Shown here in pieces: positions 27,547 through 37,534 of a stretch of 64,000 bases of DNA. Under the pieces are notes generated by a model that searched no databases, had not been told where the DNA came from, and saw only the letters and a list, made by a program, of their open reading frames with translations. Each line of letters opens with the position of its first letter. Within the stretch, counting starts at the first letter, position 1. Source of the DNA: Pedobacter sp. MR2016-24 (GTDB lineage: Bacteria; Bacteroidota; Bacteroidia; Sphingobacteriales; Sphingobacteriaceae); NCBI RefSeq assembly GCF_026239655.1, contig NZ_JAPIVO010000009.1, forward strand, positions 248,001 through 312,000. Reading direction: 5' to 3'. The position numbers and the translations under genes are program-made.

Positions 27547-28948
27547 ATATATATATACTGCACTGTTATTTGTACTCGTAATGGGTGCATGTAAAGTGTC
27601 AAAAGATGTTGCCAAACCTGCAGATGCTACTCCCGAACAATTCAGGAATAATGTGGCTGCGACAGATACTTCAAGTATTGCCAGGTTGCCGTACAAGGAG
27701 TTTTTTAAAGAGGAACTGATCAGGGATCTGATTGATACCGCGTTGCTGCACAATTATGATATGCAGATTGCTTTAAAAAATATGGAAGCTGCATCACTGT
27801 TGTTCAGCCAGTCTAAATTAGGCAATTTGCCGGCAATCAATTTACAGGTAACTGCCAATTCAAGTCGTCCGTCAGACAATAGTCTGAATGGATTAACGAT
27901 CAGCCAGTTTGCTAATGCAAAACATATAGAGGATTATACTGCTTCAGCAGGGTTGAGCTGGGAAGCAGATATCTGGCGCAAAATCGCCAACCAGAGAAAT
28001 GCAGCCGGAGCTGTTTATCTGCAGTCGGCCGAAGCAAGAAAAGCGATTCAGACCCGCCTGGTGGCAAATGTTGCACAAAGTTATTACAGGCTCATCATGC
28101 TGGATACACAGCTGGACATTGCAAGAAAAAACCTGGCACTGAATGACAGTACATTAACCATTATAAAAATGCAGTTTGATGCTGGGCAGGTTACGTCTCT
28201 AGCTATTCAGCAGGCAGAAGCTCAGCAACTGGTAGCTGCCGGATTAATCCCTCAGCTGGAGCAGCGCATCAATCTGGAGGAAAATGCACTGAGTATTCTT
28301 TCCGGAGCTTTTCCTGCAGCGATAAGGCGACAGGGAAGATTGAATACGATGGTGAGTCAGGACCAGCTGGGTACAGGTATTCCATCAGCAATGGTGAGTC
28401 TCAGACCTGATGTGAAAAGTGCAGAACTGGAGTTGATGAGGGCAAATGCTAAAGTAGGCATTGCAAAAGCAAGTATGTACCCGGCCCTAACAATTACGGC
28501 TAACGGTGGATTGAACAGCTTTAAATCCAGTAACTGGTTTAATATTCCTGGATCACTATTCGGTGTGGTTGCCGGTGGAATTGCACAACCTGTTTTTCAG
28601 CGTAAACAGCTTAGAACTCAATATGAAGTTGCGCTGGTAGATAGAGAGAAAAGCGTGATACAGTTCAGACAATCGGTATTGGTTGCCGTAGGAGAGGTAT
28701 CAGACGAGCTCATTAAGATTGAAAAACTAAAGCAGCAATATGTAATTGCTGAACAACGTGTAAAGGTAGTTCAGGGTGGTTTGCAAAATGCGAATCTGCT
28801 TTTTAAAAGCGGCATGGCAAATTATCTGGAAGTAATTAATGCGCAAAGCAATGCTTTGCAGAGTGAACTGGATCTTGCAACTGTTAAAACAGCACAATTA
28901 AGTGCTGCTGTAGAGTTATACAGAACATTAGGAGGAGGATGGAAATGA
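27533..28948 (+). CDS. Outer-membrane efflux channel (TolC/OprM, NodT type) lipoprotein
   Basis: The start chosen is ATG 27533, overlapping the transporter gene's end, because it gives MKSFKYIYTALLFVLVMGAC with lipobox VMGAC. The 471-residue product has two OEP repeats: LIDTALLHNYDMQIALKNMEAA with GLSWEADIWRKIANQRNAA, and the second half LRPDVKSAELELMRANAKVGIAKA. It belongs to the NodT/OprM branch of RND channels and completes the tripartite pump. Confidence 0.94.
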   Translation: MKSFKYIYTALLFVLVMGACKVSKDVAKPADATPEQFRNNVAATDTSSIARLPYKEFFKEELIRDLIDTALLHNYDMQIALKNMEAASLLFSQSKLGNLPAINLQVTANSSRPSDNSLNGLTISQFANAKHIEDYTASAGLSWEADIWRKIANQRNAAGAVYLQSAEARKAIQTRLVANVAQSYYRLIMLDTQLDIARKNLALNDSTLTIIKMQFDAGQVTSLAIQQAEAQQLVAAGLIPQLEQRINLEENALSILSGAFPAAIRRQGRLNTMVSQDQLGTGIPSAMVSLRPDVKSAELELMRANAKVGIAKASMYPALTITANGGLNSFKSSNWFNIPGSLFGVVAGGIAQPVFQRKQLRTQYEVALVDREKSVIQFRQSVLVAVGEVSDELIKIEKLKQQYVIAEQRVKVVQGGLQNANLLFKSGMANYLEVINAQSNALQSELDLATVKTAQLSAAVELYRTLGGGWK

Positions 28949-29280
28949 GAGATTATTCAACATTAAGCCCAACTTTCTGGACGGGCGTTATCAACTATAT
29001 AAGAACTTCTGCGCATGGCGCAGAAGTTACTTCAACAGCGAAAAAAGATACTTTGCCAGCAATGCAGGGAGTATTTGTTTTCAAAACATCTATAACCGGA
29101 CCTGCGGAAATGAAAAAGATTTCGGCAGGGCTAACGAAAGTAACTGGTAAAGGAAAGTGGACTATCGACCTTGATGATGAAGATAAAGTATTGCGGGTAG
29201 TGTGTGCTGAGCAAGTTGAAAAACAGATTATTTCGGTACTGAATAAGTTCGGTTTCAGCTGTGAGCTGATGCCTTACTGA
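28945..29280 (+). CDS. Small protein, HMA-like ferredoxin-type fold, at the end of the efflux operon
   Basis: About 111 residues. ATG 28945 overlaps the channel stop as ATGA, indicating coupling. Residues ~45-111 (GVFVFKTSITGPAEMKKISAGL, then KWTIDLDDEDKVLRVV and QVEKQIISVLNKFGFSCELM) follow a beta-alpha-beta-beta-alpha-beta pattern like heavy-metal-associated domains, but lack the CxxC metal site. A perfect 11-bp hairpin (29004-29028) lies inside the coding sequence. Function unknown. Confidence 0.6.
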   Translation: MRDYSTLSPTFWTGVINYIRTSAHGAEVTSTAKKDTLPAMQGVFVFKTSITGPAEMKKISAGLTKVTGKGKWTIDLDDEDKVLRVVCAEQVEKQIISVLNKFGFSCELMPY

Positions 29281-29353
29281 TTACCCTGATCAGGATTCCT
29301 GAGATACAAGATGTGACATTTGTCTCGTTAATTGCTTAATTTAGCATGCAATA

Positions 29354-30580
29354 ATGAGAATTCTTCACACGGCCGACTGGCACCTTGGTAAAAGACTTGA
29401 GCAAAGCGAAAGAACGGATGAGCACCAGGCTTTTCTGAACTGGCTGATATTGACGTTAAAGGCAGAGAAAATAGATGTATTAATTGTTGCCGGTGATATT
29501 TTCGACACTGGCAGCCCATCGAATACAGCTTTTGAACAGTATTATGGATTCCTCAGACGGGTTAAAGATACCTGCTGCAGAGAAGTAATTATTATTGGTG
29601 GAAACCACGATTCTATCAGTACACTAAATGCCCCTCAATCACTGTTGAGATATTTCAATGTACATATTATTGGGGGAGTACCTGAAGAATTTACAGATCA
29701 GATTATACAGGTCTGTGATGCTGATGGAAAACCAGAACTGGTCGTCTGTGCAGTACCTTTTCTGCGCGACCGTGACATCAGACTTTCTGTGGCTGGTGAA
29801 ACTGCGGAAGAACGTGAAAGCCGGATCAAGCAGGGTATAGCAGATCACTATCATCAATTTATTGAACATATCATTTCTTATAAAATGAACGGCGTTCCTG
29901 TGATTGCCACGGGACACCTTTTTGCGGCCGGATCAAGTACTTCCGATAGCGAAAAGGAGATTCATGTGGGTAATCTGGGACAAGTTGGAGGGGATCAGTT
30001 TCCGGTTGAGTTTAACTATGTCGCTTTAGGGCATATTCATCGCCCGCAGGTGATCAATAAAATGGAACATATCAGGTATTGCGGTTCCCCGATACCGCTC
30101 AGCTTTTCTGAGACGGAAGATCGTAAACAGGTCGTGATACTTGAATTTAGAGGTGCAGAGATGATCAGTCTTAAAGAATTGGAAGTTCCCTCTTATCGTA
30201 AATTAATCAGGATAAAGGGAGACCTTTCCCAAGTTACAGCTAAGCTGAAGCTGCTTGAAGATCCTGGGACATTGTTTCCTGCATGGGTAGAAGTACAGGT
30301 AGAAACCCCCGGTTTCATTGTTGACCTGGAAGAACAGCTCAATCTGATCATAGCAGACAAAACATTTATTGAACGTATTTTTCCAAGACAGCTAAGAGTC
30401 AGACCGGCAAAAAACCTGGATGAACAAACAGTTGAATCGCTGACTTTAACCGACCTTGATCCGAAATCGGTGTTTCTTAAACGCTGCGCATCAGAATATC
30501 CGGAGGAAGATTTCAAGGATTTACTTTCTGCTTTCAACGAAGTAAGGGAACGGATGATGCAAGACGGGGAGGGCGCATGA
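29354..30580 (+). CDS. sbcD: Exonuclease SbcCD, subunit D (Mre11-like nuclease)
   Basis: A 408-residue calcineurin-like phosphoesterase. The metal-binding motifs are HTADWHLGKRLEQ (5-17), IVAGDIFDTGSPS, IIGGNHDS, and ATGHLFAAG with ALGHIHRPQ. It is the nuclease subunit that processes hairpins and blocked double-strand ends with SbcC. The stop overlaps the sbcC start (ATGA), the standard arrangement. Confidence 0.97.
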   Translation: MRILHTADWHLGKRLEQSERTDEHQAFLNWLILTLKAEKIDVLIVAGDIFDTGSPSNTAFEQYYGFLRRVKDTCCREVIIIGGNHDSISTLNAPQSLLRYFNVHIIGGVPEEFTDQIIQVCDADGKPELVVCAVPFLRDRDIRLSVAGETAEERESRIKQGIADHYHQFIEHIISYKMNGVPVIATGHLFAAGSSTSDSEKEIHVGNLGQVGGDQFPVEFNYVALGHIHRPQVINKMEHIRYCGSPIPLSFSETEDRKQVVILEFRGAEMISLKELEVPSYRKLIRIKGDLSQVTAKLKLLEDPGTLFPAWVEVQVETPGFIVDLEEQLNLIIADKTFIERIFPRQLRVRPAKNLDEQTVESLTLTDLDPKSVFLKRCASEYPEEDFKDLLSAFNEVRERMMQDGEGA

Positions 30581-33500
30581 AGATTATCAGTATAAAATTT
30601 CTAAATCTGAATTCCCTTAAGGGAAAGCATGAAATCAGGTTTGATGAGGCACCTTTTAGCGAAAGCGGATTATTCGCAATTACAGGTCCGACAGGAGCAG
30701 GAAAAACAACAATCCTTGATGCGATAACAGTAGCGCTCTATGGTCGCGTTCACCGCCATCATAAGGATGTATTTGAGATTATGACCCGGCATACCGCCGA
30801 ATCCTATGCTGAGGTGGAGTTTGAGGTAAAAGACAAAATATACCGGGCAAAATGGTCGGTCAGACGCAGCCGTGGGAAAGTCGACGGTCAGCTGCAGACC
30901 CATAAAATGGAACTGGCAGATGCTGTTAGCGGAGCGATAATTATAGAACATCCGCTGAATGAAGTAAAGGACGAGATCGTAAGGATTTGTGGTTTGGATT
31001 ATAGCCAGTTTTTACGCTCGGTCATGTTGTCTCAGGGCGACTTTACCCGTTTCCTTAAGGCTGATGAAAACGAGCGTAGCGAATTGCTGGAGAAAATAAC
31101 AGACACCGGAATTTATTCCCAGATATCTATAGCCGCATATGAAAAAGCGAAACTGGAAAAACAGCAGCTGGATCAGTTGAAAGGCAAGCTGAATGATGTT
31201 CCTTTGCTTAGTTCAGATGAAAGACAGATCTGTATCACTGAACTTAGTGAACTTGTTATGAAAGAGCAGCGGCATAAACAGCAGGAAGCCGCTTTACGGT
31301 TGCAGATAGACTGGCTGAATAATCTGGAAAAACTAGAGAAGCGAAAGCATGACCTGATCGCATTGCAGCAAAAAAAGGAAGAATTTTATGCCTCAAACCG
31401 GAGCAGGTTCGAGCAGTTGAAACAACATGAAATAGCTGCAGTACATCGTCCGGCAATGGTCGAACTGGAATTTATCGCAAAACAGCGTCAAAAGATTGAA
31501 AATAGTTTAAAAGAACTGGATTTATTATTCCCCGCTTATCGTCAGCAAGAGACAACAACCAGGCTCGCCCTGGCGGAGGCAAAAACGCAGGCAGAAACTG
31601 CGCAAAAAAACCTGACTGAACTGGAACCTGTTTTTGATCAGGTAGTTCAGCAAGATGTTTTGATTTTGCAGGTACAGCAAACATTAATCAAAACCGGGCA
31701 AGGTGCCGAATCTGCTAAAACCGCTTTGAAAGTATCTTCGGATTTGCTGTCAGCAACCGAAGCTGAACTGCTTAAAGTTACAAACAGAATAGCTGTACTC
31801 TCCCTTTGGCTGACAGAAAACGCAATTGATGCCGGTTTGGAAAAGGAAGTGGTGGTGTTTCAGCAGCAATTACGCGAAATAAAGGCGCTGGAGCTGAAAA
31901 TTGATGCTACAAGCATATTGCTTGGTCAAAATAAAAATACACTTTCGGATGGCCTTATCGCCATTGATAATAGCATTAAGGTTGTTGAACATTTGGATCG
32001 TGACCTGATTGCTGCTACCGAATCAGTTACAACACTAAAATCCGGGATGCAGTTACTTCTGAATGAAAGATCATTAGAAGCGTTGGAAGGAGAACTGGTA
32101 GGTTTCCCGCCCCTGATCGCGAAAGCAGAAGAACAGCTCCGGTTAGCTGCACAGCAGGCAAAAAATAGAATCCTGCAGCAGGAGCTCTTCAGTGAACTTG
32201 AATTTAATAAAAAAGAATTTCAGGATACAACTGCTGCTATCACAGTAAATGCAGCAGCTTATGAGTCGGCGGTCACCATTTTATCAGAGTATCAGCAAAT
32301 TTATGAATTGGAGGTTAAGGTGCAGGATTATGAATCCGCACGATTATTACTGGAACCGGAAAAACCTTGTCCACTGTGTGGATCACTACATCATCCCTAT
32401 GCTGATGGTACGCATTCAGGCAGGGTAAATGAATCTGCCGAAAGACGAAATCTGCAACAGCAGCGAGTGGAAGAGTTTCGGAAAGTAGTGGAAGAGTTGA
32501 GACGCCGTTTAAATACACTGCAGCTAAAAATAGAGAACGGAGAGAAAGCCTTAGCGCTGGTCACAACTGAATTTGCCGGAATTGTTGCTGAGTTTTCATC
32601 AAATAATGATCTGTTACCAAAGCCGCTTGATATCAACCGGCAGGATATTATTCTTGCTGTCATAGCGAAAAAGAAATCACAATATCTGCTGCTGCAACAG
32701 GAATTAAAATCGGTAAGAGATGCACAGACCAGGATTGGAATAGCAGAAATTGCCGCACAGCAGTTAAAAGAAAAGCGCGTAGCAGAAGAAAATAAAATAG
32801 GACAATTAAGATTGTCGGCCGACTATGCAAAGAAACAGTGTTCATCTAATGATTTGGAATTGAGTCAGTTGGAGTTGGGTAGAAGTTTATTGGAGCAGGC
32901 TGCAGCGGCGTTATTACAACAATTCAACCTGATGTATTCAGCAGAAGATACCGAACAGCTTTTGCAGACGATGAAGGATAGGTTTAAGCGGTATACTGAG
33001 GCTGTGCAAGAACAGGGGCAGTTACAGCTTTTATTTCGTCAGCATGAAACAGAGTTGAAGAGTATTGGTTTAACAAGAGTTGAACGCCAAAACGGATTAG
33101 ACAGCATTGTTCTCCAGCTGCAGTCAGAACAACAGCAGCTACAGGAAATGCAGGCTGAACGCCTGTTGCTTTTCGGAACTAAAGATCCGAGAGCACAAAA
33201 GGAATTACTCAATGCAGACCTCAAAAAATACAGGGCGCTGGCCGAGCAGTCCCAGTTAATTTTACAGAAAAAACAAGAGCAGTTAAGCATTGCGGAAGAT
33301 CAGCAATCACAACTGTTGAATGCTTTAACGGAAACAGAGAAAAATTACCGGTTACAACTTGATTTGTTGCTGACCAGCATCAGCGCGTTAGGGCTGCAGA
33401 CTGTAGCCGATCTGGAATCCTGGTTTTTACCGGAAGAGGAAGTCACTGTGATCAGTAATCTGCAAAAAGAAGCTGCGCAGCAGGTTGCATCAGGTGAGAG

Positions 33501-34242
33501 CATGCTGGTGGCAATAGCGAAAGAACAGGAGGCGGAAAAGGAGAGGAAGGTAACAACCGAATCGAAGGACAATTTGCTGATTGCACTGGAAGAAGAAGAC
33601 AAGGAACTTTCATCTTTGCTGCAACAATCAGGTCGACTCCAAAAGGTCATTGCTGATGACGATTTGTTAAAGCTCAAATATCAGGGCTTTGCACAGGAAA
33701 TTGAGCATCAGCAAAAGGAGTTTGATCGTTTTCAAAAGCTTTCTTCGTTGATTGGTTCTGCGGATGGTAAGAAGTTCAGCCGTTTTGCCCAGGGATTAAC
33801 ACTGGCCAGACTAACGGAATTGGCGAACAGGCATTTAGTGCGTTTAAGTGATCGTTATAGTATACTGAAAAGTCCTGAAAAGGATCTGGATTTGCAGATT
33901 ATCGATGGCTATCAGGCTGATGTGGTGCGGCCAATGTCTACATTATCCGGGGGAGAAAGCTTCCTGGTCAGTCTTGCGCTTGCACTTGGTTTGTCGGATT
34001 TAGCGAGTCGTAAGGTACAGATCAACTCCCTTTTTATCGATGAAGGTTTTGGTACGCTTGATGCGGAAACGCTTGATGTTGCTATTACGGCTTTAGAAAA
34101 TCTACAGGCCAATGGTAAAAGTATCGGAATCATTTCCCACGTAGAAGCGCTAAAAGAAAGAATTGGTACACAAATTCAGGTTGTAAAACTTCCCGGCGGA
34201 TCGAGTAAAATAACTTTACACAGTTACGGTCATCTCATATAA
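30577..34242 (+). CDS. sbcC: Exonuclease SbcCD, subunit C (Rad50-like ATPase)
   Basis: A 1221-residue SMC-like ATPase. Walker A GPTGAGKTTILDAI is at 37-50, with the zinc hook CPLCGSLHHPYADG at ~598 in the middle of two long Gln/Glu-rich coiled coils. The ABC signature is TLSGGESFLVSLALALGLSDL (contiguous in the C-terminal lobe) and Walker B is SLFIDEGFGTLD. It drives SbcD on DNA ends and palindromes. Confidence 0.97.
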   Translation: MKIISIKFLNLNSLKGKHEIRFDEAPFSESGLFAITGPTGAGKTTILDAITVALYGRVHRHHKDVFEIMTRHTAESYAEVEFEVKDKIYRAKWSVRRSRGKVDGQLQTHKMELADAVSGAIIIEHPLNEVKDEIVRICGLDYSQFLRSVMLSQGDFTRFLKADENERSELLEKITDTGIYSQISIAAYEKAKLEKQQLDQLKGKLNDVPLLSSDERQICITELSELVMKEQRHKQQEAALRLQIDWLNNLEKLEKRKHDLIALQQKKEEFYASNRSRFEQLKQHEIAAVHRPAMVELEFIAKQRQKIENSLKELDLLFPAYRQQETTTRLALAEAKTQAETAQKNLTELEPVFDQVVQQDVLILQVQQTLIKTGQGAESAKTALKVSSDLLSATEAELLKVTNRIAVLSLWLTENAIDAGLEKEVVVFQQQLREIKALELKIDATSILLGQNKNTLSDGLIAIDNSIKVVEHLDRDLIAATESVTTLKSGMQLLLNERSLEALEGELVGFPPLIAKAEEQLRLAAQQAKNRILQQELFSELEFNKKEFQDTTAAITVNAAAYESAVTILSEYQQIYELEVKVQDYESARLLLEPEKPCPLCGSLHHPYADGTHSGRVNESAERRNLQQQRVEEFRKVVEELRRRLNTLQLKIENGEKALALVTTEFAGIVAEFSSNNDLLPKPLDINRQDIILAVIAKKKSQYLLLQQELKSVRDAQTRIGIAEIAAQQLKEKRVAEENKIGQLRLSADYAKKQCSSNDLELSQLELGRSLLEQAAAALLQQFNLMYSAEDTEQLLQTMKDRFKRYTEAVQEQGQLQLLFRQHETELKSIGLTRVERQNGLDSIVLQLQSEQQQLQEMQAERLLLFGTKDPRAQKELLNADLKKYRALAEQSQLILQKKQEQLSIAEDQQSQLLNALTETEKNYRLQLDLLLTSISALGLQTVADLESWFLPEEEVTVISNLQKEAAQQVASGESMLVAIAKEQEAEKERKVTTESKDNLLIALEEEDKELSSLLQQSGRLQKVIADDDLLKLKYQGFAQEIEHQQKEFDRFQKLSSLIGSADGKKFSRFAQGLTLARLTELANRHLVRLSDRYSILKSPEKDLDLQIIDGYQADVVRPMSTLSGGESFLVSLALALGLSDLASRKVQINSLFIDEGFGTLDAETLDVAITALENLQANGKSIGIISHVEALKERIGTQIQVVKLPGGSSKITLHSYGHLI

Positions 34243-34277
34243 TACAGAACTGGCATAATAATGGCATTCGTTTTTTT

Positions 34278-35825
34278 ATGTATAAAATAAAGCGCAAAGA
34301 AACGAGTGCCTCTCAAATTTCATTTTTTTTAGCCATCATTTTGTTGTTTTCACTTCAGGCCTGTAAAAAAAGCAAGTCTGACTTAGGTAAGGCGCTCTTT
34401 ACAGAAACGGGTAACACTGTTTTTAAAAGTATGGATTCAGAAGAGTATACCGCAGTATTTACAAAGAAACTCGCAGATCAAAAAAAGCAGTTGAGCAATC
34501 CTAAATTGATCACGGCTTATTATGCTAAGAATGAGTATGAGCCGGTGATAGTACTGCAACATTTAAAAAATAAGGGTTTAAGTTCGCTCTTGCCTTATTT
34601 CGAACAGTCTGGCGACCATGGCCTTGCTCCGGCTATGTTCCAAACCGAAAGTTTAAAAAAGCTGATTGGCAAATTATATGATAAAAAAGGCATCAGCACT
34701 ACAACTGAAGCCTACGAGACTTTAGCTGACCTGGAGCTGCTCACTGCCAACGCGCTGATCAATTATACGAATGCTTTACAGTATGGAATGATTAGTCCAA
34801 AGCGTATTTATGGTGCTTATTATACCGATACCAAAAGGCCGGACAGCGTATCCATGAACCGCGTGTTTGCGATCAAAGATCTGAAGACTTTCCTGGATAG
34901 CATACAACCCAAAGACCCTCAGTACCGCTCTTTGCAAGCAGCATTAAAAGGTGGCGAAGCTGCACCGGGTATGACAAAAGAAGAAACGCATAACATATTA
35001 AAAGTTAATCTCGAACGATTGAGATGGAGGAATAAACCTGCTGGAGACAAATACGTGATCGTCAACATTCCGGATTTTAAGCTTCAGGTGATAGAGAAAG
35101 GAAACCCGGTATTGGAAATGAAAGTATGCGTAGGAGAGGGCCGCCCTATGAATCCGGGAGATAATCTCAGGGAATATGATGAGAATAACCTTAGAAAAGA
35201 CCGTCCTTTTTCCAGGGAAACACCGCAGTTAAACAGTTTAATTCATAGCGTACAGGTAAATCCGGTATGGAATATTCCTGAGAATATTGCCACCAATGAG
35301 ATTACAAAATACGCAGCTGCGGATAGATTTTATCTTTCGAGCCATAATATTGATGTATTTGAGAATGGTAAACTGATTGAAGATACAGAAACAATAGACT
35401 GGTCAGACGGGAATCCGGGAAAGAAATATACGTTTAAACAACGCCCCGGTGATGATAATTCCCTTGGTAAAATAAAGTTTCTTTTCAACAATCAGAGTGC
35501 TGTATACTTACATGATACGCCTGCTAAAGCTGCATTTGCGCAATCTATGCGTGCAGTGAGCCACGGTTGTGTACGTTTAGAAAAACCGTTGGAATTAGCC
35601 TACGCGTTATTTGGTGATGGCGCAAAGTTTGAAGACATCAAAAAGAGAATGGAAAGTCCGGAACCGGAAGCCAAAGATATTTCCCTACCTAAAAAAGTGC
35701 CGGTTTACCTGACGTATATCACTGCCTGGGCTGATAAGAGCAATGTAATCACTTTCAGAAAAGACGTGTATGGACTTGATCTGGTACTGTACAGTTACAT
35801 GAAAAAATTAGGAGCGGGGGAATAA
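34278..35825 (+). CDS. L,D-transpeptidase of the YcbB/LdtD type, lipoprotein
   Basis: A 515-residue lipoprotein (lipobox LQAC, followed by KKSKSD). Order: a helical peptidoglycan-binding-like region (~90-220), then a YkuD catalytic domain with KYVIVNIPDFKLQVIEKG at its start, a long insertion or capping loop, and the active site AVSHGCVRLE with Cys431. YcbB-type enzymes form 3-3 peptidoglycan cross-links. It ends in a terminator shared with the convergent gene. Confidence 0.92.
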   Translation: MYKIKRKETSASQISFFLAIILLFSLQACKKSKSDLGKALFTETGNTVFKSMDSEEYTAVFTKKLADQKKQLSNPKLITAYYAKNEYEPVIVLQHLKNKGLSSLLPYFEQSGDHGLAPAMFQTESLKKLIGKLYDKKGISTTTEAYETLADLELLTANALINYTNALQYGMISPKRIYGAYYTDTKRPDSVSMNRVFAIKDLKTFLDSIQPKDPQYRSLQAALKGGEAAPGMTKEETHNILKVNLERLRWRNKPAGDKYVIVNIPDFKLQVIEKGNPVLEMKVCVGEGRPMNPGDNLREYDENNLRKDRPFSRETPQLNSLIHSVQVNPVWNIPENIATNEITKYAAADRFYLSSHNIDVFENGKLIEDTETIDWSDGNPGKKYTFKQRPGDDNSLGKIKFLFNNQSAVYLHDTPAKAAFAQSMRAVSHGCVRLEKPLELAYALFGDGAKFEDIKKRMESPEPEAKDISLPKKVPVYLTYITAWADKSNVITFRKDVYGLDLVLYSYMKKLGAGE

Positions 35826-35840
35826 ATCCCCCACTCTTTA
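35812..35840. terminator. Bidirectional terminator between two L,D-transpeptidase genes
   Basis: GGGGGA / TCCCCC stem extended by GAG/CTC across one mismatch, with loop ATAAA. It overlaps the stop codon of the rightward gene and is followed by TTTATAT. Confidence 0.7.
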
Positions 35841-36617
35841 TATACGGGCAATGACGCTGCTGTCTGCTTTAGTGAGCACACTGTTTGCAGCAAGATGTGT
35901 ATTCAGAAAGGCAGAGGAATAAGCCTGATTACTTCCATTAATGAAGATCACAGTTTTCCCTCCAATTGTATTGATGACCTCATCTACCAGTTCTGGCGCT
36001 ACTGCAGGACAACCGTGACTGCGACCTAAGCGGCCGAGCTGGTTAATCGTACCCTGACTAACGTAGGGCGCGCCATGTACTACGATAGAACGCATCCTTG
36101 CATTTTCATTATAACCTTTGTCCATACCGTCCAGTTTCAGCGAACGGCCGTGTTTGCCATAATAAACTTCACCTGTAACGTAAAATCCAAGGCTGCTTTC
36201 CTTTGAATCATTTACATTTGAAAAATGCGTCGCCATATCGTCACCACTGCGTTCTCCATGGGCAACCCAGGTATTCAGCACTAACGAATCCTTTTGCAGA
36301 TCAATGATCCACATCCTTTTTTTAGTGCTGTTCTGATCAAAATCAGCAATAGTCAGAATTTGTTTCTCAGCAGAAATCTTCCCGCTGTTTTTTAGGTTAT
36401 AAAACCCGGTTAATGCTTTTTCAAAGACTACAGGATTGAGTCCTGACTCGCTCAGGTGTGCTTTGTTGTAGATGTTCGTGACGTGCAAGTTGTACAATGA
36501 ATCTTCTGTTACAATCTTTACAGGTACTCTCGGTGTCGATGAAGGTGTCCAGCTAATTATAGTCAGTGCAAGCGAGCTAAAAACTAATCCTGCGCTGCCT
36601 AAAAGGTATTTTTTCAT
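35838..36617 (-). CDS. Murein L,D-transpeptidase catalytic-domain protein (YkuD_2 type)
   Basis: A 259-residue protein with a signal peptide or anchor. Family blocks: FDQNSTKKRMWIIDLQKDSLVLNTWVAHG, SLGFYVTGEVYYGKHGRSLKLDG, and the active site GRLGRSHGCPAVAPE with Cys203. This is the Bacteroidota family PF13645 (YkuD_2), distinct from the convergent YcbB-like gene, so two unrelated L,D-transpeptidase types face each other here. Predicted periplasmic cell-wall enzyme. Confidence 0.88.
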   Translation of the reverse strand: MKKYLLGSAGLVFSSLALTIISWTPSSTPRVPVKIVTEDSLYNLHVTNIYNKAHLSESGLNPVVFEKALTGFYNLKNSGKISAEKQILTIADFDQNSTKKRMWIIDLQKDSLVLNTWVAHGERSGDDMATHFSNVNDSKESSLGFYVTGEVYYGKHGRSLKLDGMDKGYNENARMRSIVVHGAPYVSQGTINQLGRLGRSHGCPAVAPELVDEVINTIGGKTVIFINGSNQAYSSAFLNTHLAANSVLTKADSSVIARI

Positions 36618-36869
36618 AGAGTGTGGTTTTTGGAACTATGAGTATTGATACGATTAATTAGGTAATTTTTTGCTTCAGATGAATGCTGTTTTGGTGAGGT
36701 TTTTTTGATTTTTGTTAAACAAATATACGGAAATGTTACAAACAAGGAAAGGGAAGAATTGTATAATTACGTGCAGATGACTTAACTAATGTGTCAGATT
36801 GGCCTTATTAGAACGATTTATTTAAATTTGAACCGGATTATTTTTTCTTTCCTTTTTCTTGTTCTACCT

Positions 36870-37532
36870 ATGGTCAGCATCAATTCATTATATTATTCTC
36901 TAATCGTATTTTTAGTTTCTTTTGGCAGTTCATTCACCGTTTCAGGGCAATCGGGCTGGAAGCTGGCAGAAGACAGGGATGGTATAAAAGTATTTACCCG
37001 GCCTGTGCAGAATTCTAAAATTAAAGCTATAAAGGTGGAGTGTAATCTGCAGGCTACATCTTCTCAGCTTGTTGCAGCAATTCTTGATATTAAAACATGC
37101 GGTGAATGGGTATACAATAGTAAAAAGAACATACCCATCAAACAGATCAGTCCCCTGGATCTAATTTATTACGCTGAAGTAGAGGTGCCATGGCCCGTAG
37201 AAAACAGGGATTATGTAGTGCATATCAAAGTAGATCAGCAACCGCAAACGAAAGTAGTAACTGTAAATTCACCTTGTATCCCAGGATACGTGGATGAAAA
37301 AGAAGGGATAGTTCGGATAAGTCAGTCGGTTGCCAAATGGACCATTACGCCAATGGGTAAAAATCAGGTGAAAGCAGAATATGTACTCGAAGTGGATCCA
37401 ATGGGCAGTATCCCCGCATGGTTAACTAATCTTTTTGCCACAAAAGGACCATATGAAACTTTCAGGAAGTTAAAAGTTCATGTGCAAAAGGAGGTCTACA
37501 AAAAGGCTGATTTTGCCTCTATTACTGATTAA
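36870..37532 (+). CDS. START-domain lipid-binding protein, secreted
   Basis: ATG 36870 gives MVSINSLYYSLIVFLVSFGSSF and an SGQ cleavage site, a better signal peptide than the extended start at 36789. The 220-residue product has the START/Bet_v1-like pattern: GWKLAEDRDGIKVFTRPVQNSKIKAIK, IKTCGEWVYNSK, and YAEVEVPWPVENRDYVVHI, the last being the START signature. It likely binds a lipid in the periplasm. It converges with the MutS-like gene with 2 bp between stops. Confidence 0.85.
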   Translation: MVSINSLYYSLIVFLVSFGSSFTVSGQSGWKLAEDRDGIKVFTRPVQNSKIKAIKVECNLQATSSQLVAAILDIKTCGEWVYNSKKNIPIKQISPLDLIYYAEVEVPWPVENRDYVVHIKVDQQPQTKVVTVNSPCIPGYVDEKEGIVRISQSVAKWTITPMGKNQVKAEYVLEVDPMGSIPAWLTNLFATKGPYETFRKLKVHVQKEVYKKADFASITD

Positions 37533-37534
37533 TT

